A stretch of DNA of 16,286 bases from CAZIVO01 sp964542765. GTDB lineage: Bacteria > Planctomycetota > UBA1135 > UBA2386. This document shows positions 13,818-16,286 of this stretch, piece after piece (the first letter of the stretch is position 1; each line of letters begins with the position of its first letter). Location: the NCBI GenBank assembly GCA_964542765.1, contig CAZIVO010000085.1, forward strand, positions 1 through 16,286, read 5' to 3'. The position numbers and the translations under genes are program-made. The notes under the pieces are model-generated. The model was not told the DNA's origin, made no database searches, and saw only the letters and a program-made list of their open reading frames with translations.

Positions 13818-15584
13818 ATGAGCGGCGGTGCCGACAAGGGAAAGTTCAAGGATTTCAAGGATCTGCTGCGTGCACGCGGCGGTGAGCCGGAACCGGAGAA
13901 CCCTGACGATCGCGGTTGGACGCTGGAGACCGCAGCCGGCAAGGGCACCGGCGCTGACCAGGGCGAAGGCGATACCGCTCGCGACCGGATCCTGGCCCGG
14001 CCCGCGGCCTTCGGACCGATGACCGAGGGGCCAGCAGTCTATGGCGACATCCAGTCAGAAGAGATGACGCTGCTCGCCTCCTTTCGAGTGCGCACCGTCT
14101 TCCCCGACGATGTCCACGAAGAGGTCGACAAGCTGCCCGAGGACCCCGACCCGGCGAACTTCGAAGGCCGGGTCGATCTGCGTGGCGAGGTGATCTTCAC
14201 GATCGATGGTGCCGACGCCAAAGACTACGACGACGCCATCGGCATCACCGAGTTGCCCAACGGCAATGTCGAACTGGCCGTGCACATCGCCGACGTTGGC
14301 CACTACGTGCAACCAGGAACGGCACTGGACTCCGAAGCTCTCGCACGCGGAACCAGCGTCTACCTCGCCGACCAGGTCGTGCCGATGCTGCCGGAGAAGA
14401 TCTCCAACCACCTCTGCTCGCTGGTCCCTGATCGCGACCGTCTCGCCTACTCGGTCACCATGGAGTTCGACGCTGACGGCAAGCGCGTGGCTGCGCGTGT
14501 CCACAAGAGCGTCATCCGCAGCGTTTTCCGCAATACCTACCGCGTCGTCCAGGATCTCCTCGACGGCAAGGACACGGACGAAACGCGCGAGATCGCCTTT
14601 CTCGAAGGGCCGCTGAAGCTATTCCAGCGCTGGACCTTGCAGCAGCAAAAAATCCGTGATGCGCGCGGCTCCCTGCGCATGCAATCACCGCAACGAAAGT
14701 TTGTCTTCGACGAGGACCACCGCGTCACGGCAATCGTCGATTCGCCGATGTACTTCTCCCAGACCTTGATCGAGGAAACGGCGCTGGCAGCCAATCAGGC
14801 CGTCGGCGATCTCTTCCGCGAGCGCGGCCTGCCGACCATCTACCGCGTGCATCCCGAGAAGGACCCCGAAGAGATCGAAGCGGTGGCGGCGATGTTGCTC
14901 GAGCACGGCATCCGTGTCCCCAACAAGGAACGCCTGACCGGCCGTGATATCGGCCGCATGATCCGTATCGCCCGCCGCAAGCAGAACTCGGAAGCCCTGA
15001 CCCAAAGGATCATGGGGCTCATCGAGCGCGCGGTCTACGAGGTCAAGGACCACGAGGACCTCGCCAAGCACTTCGGCCTGGCACGCGAAGCCTATCTACA
15101 CTTCACCTCGCCGATCCGGCGCTACCCGGATCTGGTCGTGCATCGCTGGCTACACGCCATCGAAAGTCGCGGCGAGGAAGCCGAGGCCCAACTGCGCACG
15201 GCCGATCTGCTCCAGGACCTCAACGAGAAGGCTACCCACAGTTCACTGCAGGCCGAAGTCGCCGAAATGGCCGAACAGGCGGTCGGCGATCTGAAGACCT
15301 GCCAGCTCATCGAACCGCACATCGGCGAACTCCACGAGGCGAAGATCATCCGCGTCTCCAACTACGGTCTCGAAGTGCGCCTGCCGAAATTCAACATCAG
15401 CGCCTTCCTGCCAGCGCGCGCCATCGGCGAACATCCGAAGCTGAAGGGTCCCACCTTGCAACTCAGCGCCGGCAAGCGACTGTTCTCCTTCACCGAGGGC
15501 TACTCGATCCGGATCCGCATCAAGGACGTGGACTTCCTCAAGCTGCAGATCATGCTGGAACTGGCCGATCAGCGATCGACCTGA
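13818..15584 (+). CDS. RNB-domain exoribonuclease (RNase R/II family), short form
   Basis: 588 residues; it degrades RNA processively from the 3' end in the cytoplasm, by family knowledge. Start chosen at the ATG at 13818 (MSGGADKGKF), not the upstream GTG at 13776, whose extra residues look non-coding. The catalytic RNB core begins near residue 110: TIDGADAKDYDDA carries the four metal-binding aspartates D130, D136, D138 and D139; then HIADVGHYVQPG, LPEKISNHLCSL, and the conserved TSPIRRYPDLVVHR near the end of the domain. An S1-like RNA-binding domain follows from about residue 503 (GELHEAKIIRVSNYGLEVRLP). Typical RNase R has about 700-800 residues with a helix-turn-helix and two cold-shock domains first; here only ~75 charged, low-complexity residues and a short linker precede the core. 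No Shine-Dalgarno sequence is seen. The gene may be a variant rnr, but the missing N-terminal domains make the symbol uncertain. Confidence 0.92.
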   Translation: MSGGADKGKFKDFKDLLRARGGEPEPENPDDRGWTLETAAGKGTGADQGEGDTARDRILARPAAFGPMTEGPAVYGDIQSEEMTLLASFRVRTVFPDDVHEEVDKLPEDPDPANFEGRVDLRGEVIFTIDGADAKDYDDAIGITELPNGNVELAVHIADVGHYVQPGTALDSEALARGTSVYLADQVVPMLPEKISNHLCSLVPDRDRLAYSVTMEFDADGKRVAARVHKSVIRSVFRNTYRVVQDLLDGKDTDETREIAFLEGPLKLFQRWTLQQQKIRDARGSLRMQSPQRKFVFDEDHRVTAIVDSPMYFSQTLIEETALAANQAVGDLFRERGLPTIYRVHPEKDPEEIEAVAAMLLEHGIRVPNKERLTGRDIGRMIRIARRKQNSEALTQRIMGLIERAVYEVKDHEDLAKHFGLAREAYLHFTSPIRRYPDLVVHRWLHAIESRGEEAEAQLRTADLLQDLNEKATHSSLQAEVAEMAEQAVGDLKTCQLIEPHIGELHEAKIIRVSNYGLEVRLPKFNISAFLPARAIGEHPKLKGPTLQLSAGKRLFSFTEGYSIRIRIKDVDFLKLQIMLELADQRST

Positions 15585-15620
15585 AGGCGCCCGCAAAACT
15601 CTCGGTGGCGACAGCTCCGC

Positions 15621-15725
15621 TAAACCCTCCGGTTTATGAGTCGAAGGGTGCCGACGAACCAGCCTTGTCAACGACTCTTTACGACAATGCTTCTGTTCGG
15701 TTCTTGGCCCGCTCAAGCCGAACAG
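15621..15725 (+). other. Hairpin-rich spacer after the ribonuclease gene
   Basis: Three consecutive stem-loops can be drawn: TAAACC-CTCC-GGTTTA (15621-15636); GAGTCG paired with CGACTC (15638-15643 with 15672-15677) enclosing AAGG/CCTT; and CTGTTCGG with CCGAACAG (15693-15700 with 15718-15725) enclosing CTTG/CAAG around a 7-base loop. None is followed by a proper U-tract, though TTTA follows the second. They may be the 3' UTR or terminator of the ribonuclease mRNA, or a small structured RNA. No known RNA family was recognised. Confidence 0.4.
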
Positions 15726-15779
15726 TCAAACACATACCGAGACCTCGCCCAAAATAAGGGACTGTCAAGAAGATGGCGG

Positions 15780-15809
15780 CGTGGCTACTCTATAGCAAGT
15801 ATCGCCACG
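15780..15809 (+). promoter_or_regulatory. Stem-loop upstream of the 3'-terminal gene
   Basis: CGTGGC-TACT-N8-AGTA-TC-GCCACG forms a 10-bp stem with a 2-base bulge, 63 bases before the ATG at 15873. It could be part of the leader of that gene. The 8-base loop (ctatagca) includes TATAG. Regulatory role is only inferred. Confidence 0.3.
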
Positions 15810-15872
15810 ACCTTCAGGCTCTGGCCATTTCCAGACTTCAATTTCCCTCCAGGCACGTCAAAGAGTCCGCCC

Positions 15873-16286
15873 ATGCTCAGCGACTCCCGCTCGCGTACGA
15901 TCACTCGCTCCATCACTTCTGCCTTTCTCGGCTTGAGCCTGCTGTCGCCAGCCATGGCGCAAGAACCTGGCCGCACACCGCTGCCACCGACCGGGGCCAC
16001 GACGAACCGACCTGCCGAAAAGACGCAGGAACTTCCGCTGGACAATGCGCCGGTCACGGTGCGACAGACCGATATCCAGCAAGATCCGGTTGTCGGCGAT
16101 GAGCCGGATTTCGCGCCAGGCGAAGACATCCTCGACAAGGACGGGAACATCATTGAGGTCCGGTCCACGGCCAACCCGTACGTCTTGTCCTTCGTGAACG
16201 GAGACTACGTGCCGCCCGCCGGTACCGATCCTGACCTCCTGCGCACACTGCAATTGCGCCCTGACGGCGACACCTACGGCTACGTG
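15873..16286 (+). CDS. Unidentified secreted protein, 3'-truncated by the window
   Basis: From the ATG at 15873 the frame stays open to the window end (138 codons). The first ~29 residues form a signal peptide: MLSDSRSRTITRS, then hydrophobic SAFLGLSLLSPAMAQ with an AMA-type cleavage site. A Pro/Thr/Asp/Glu-rich acidic segment follows (residues ~30-90), then IIEVRSTANPYVLSFVNGDY and DLLRTLQLRPDGDTYGYV, which look like the start of a folded domain. AAAGAG lies 7 nt before the ATG as a weak ribosome binding site. I do not recognise the family from this part. The acidic, proline-containing spacer after a signal peptide is common in planctomycete exported enzymes and surface proteins. It is co-oriented with the ribonuclease gene but 288 bp away, so probably a separate transcription unit. 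Confidence 0.7.
   Translation, partial: MLSDSRSRTITRSITSAFLGLSLLSPAMAQEPGRTPLPPTGATTNRPAEKTQELPLDNAPVTVRQTDIQQDPVVGDEPDFAPGEDILDKDGNIIEVRSTANPYVLSFVNGDYVPPAGTDPDLLRTLQLRPDGDTYGYV

Noticed and set aside
13507..13821. 104-codon frame that overlaps the ribonuclease start by ATGA
   Set aside because: The overlap looks like translational coupling, but the frame starts inside the DUF1501 gene, has no ribosome binding site, and its product is low in recognisable structure.
15621..15660. Possible tRNA fragment or attachment site (GGTTTATGAGTC)
   Set aside because: No cloverleaf, acceptor stem or CCA end could be built, and no integrase or second copy is present in the window.
15773..16102. 109-codon plus-strand frame overlapping the start of the last gene
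   Set aside because: Its translation is Arg/His-rich with no signal or domain, whereas the overlapping frame from 15873 has a good signal peptide and stays open to the window edge.

Overview
The window looks like chromosomal DNA from a planctomycete (Planctomycetota). The evidence is the gene content: a DUF1592/DUF1588/DUF1585 protein, a PSCyt1-DUF1549-DUF1553 protein followed directly by a Tat-signal DUF1501 protein, a formylglycine-type sulfatase, a YHYH-domain protein, and an SBBP beta-propeller protein. All are typical paralogue families of that phylum. The DNA is GC-rich by eye, so long antisense shadow frames are common. The C-terminal module of the SBBP protein (Gly-Thr-Gly-Cys start, three Cys, a late Pro-Gly-Cys) resembles one I associate with marine planctomycetes, but that finer placement is only an inference.

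Layout: (1) 1-1458, plus strand, the 3' two-thirds or less of a DUF1592-family gene cut by the window edge. (2) 1567-6042, minus strand, a 1491-residue secreted fusion of sulfatase, YHYH domain, four EF-hand loops and a calcineurin-like phosphatase, joined by Arg/Gly-rich linkers. (3) 6346-9048, minus strand, a 900-residue secreted protein with seven SBBP repeats. (4) A divergent promoter region, 9049-9279. (5) 9280-13523, plus strand, a two-gene operon: the multi-domain cytochrome-like PSCyt1/DUF1549/DUF1553 protein, then DUF1501. (6) 13818-15584, plus strand, an RNase R/II-type exoribonuclease without N-terminal cold-shock domains. (7) A hairpin-rich spacer, 15585-15872. (8) 15873-16286, plus strand, the start of an unidentified secreted protein that runs off the window.

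All complete proteins except the ribonuclease carry export signals, so most of the window encodes envelope or extracellular functions. By family knowledge the DUF1592, DUF1549/1553, DUF1501 and sulfatase proteins are often linked to use of sulfated or complex polymers, but nothing here identifies a substrate. The two minus-strand genes share a ~55-bp palindromic element at their 3' ends. With the fusion protein it is the most unusual feature of the window. No tRNA, rRNA, CRISPR array, transposase or integrase was seen.
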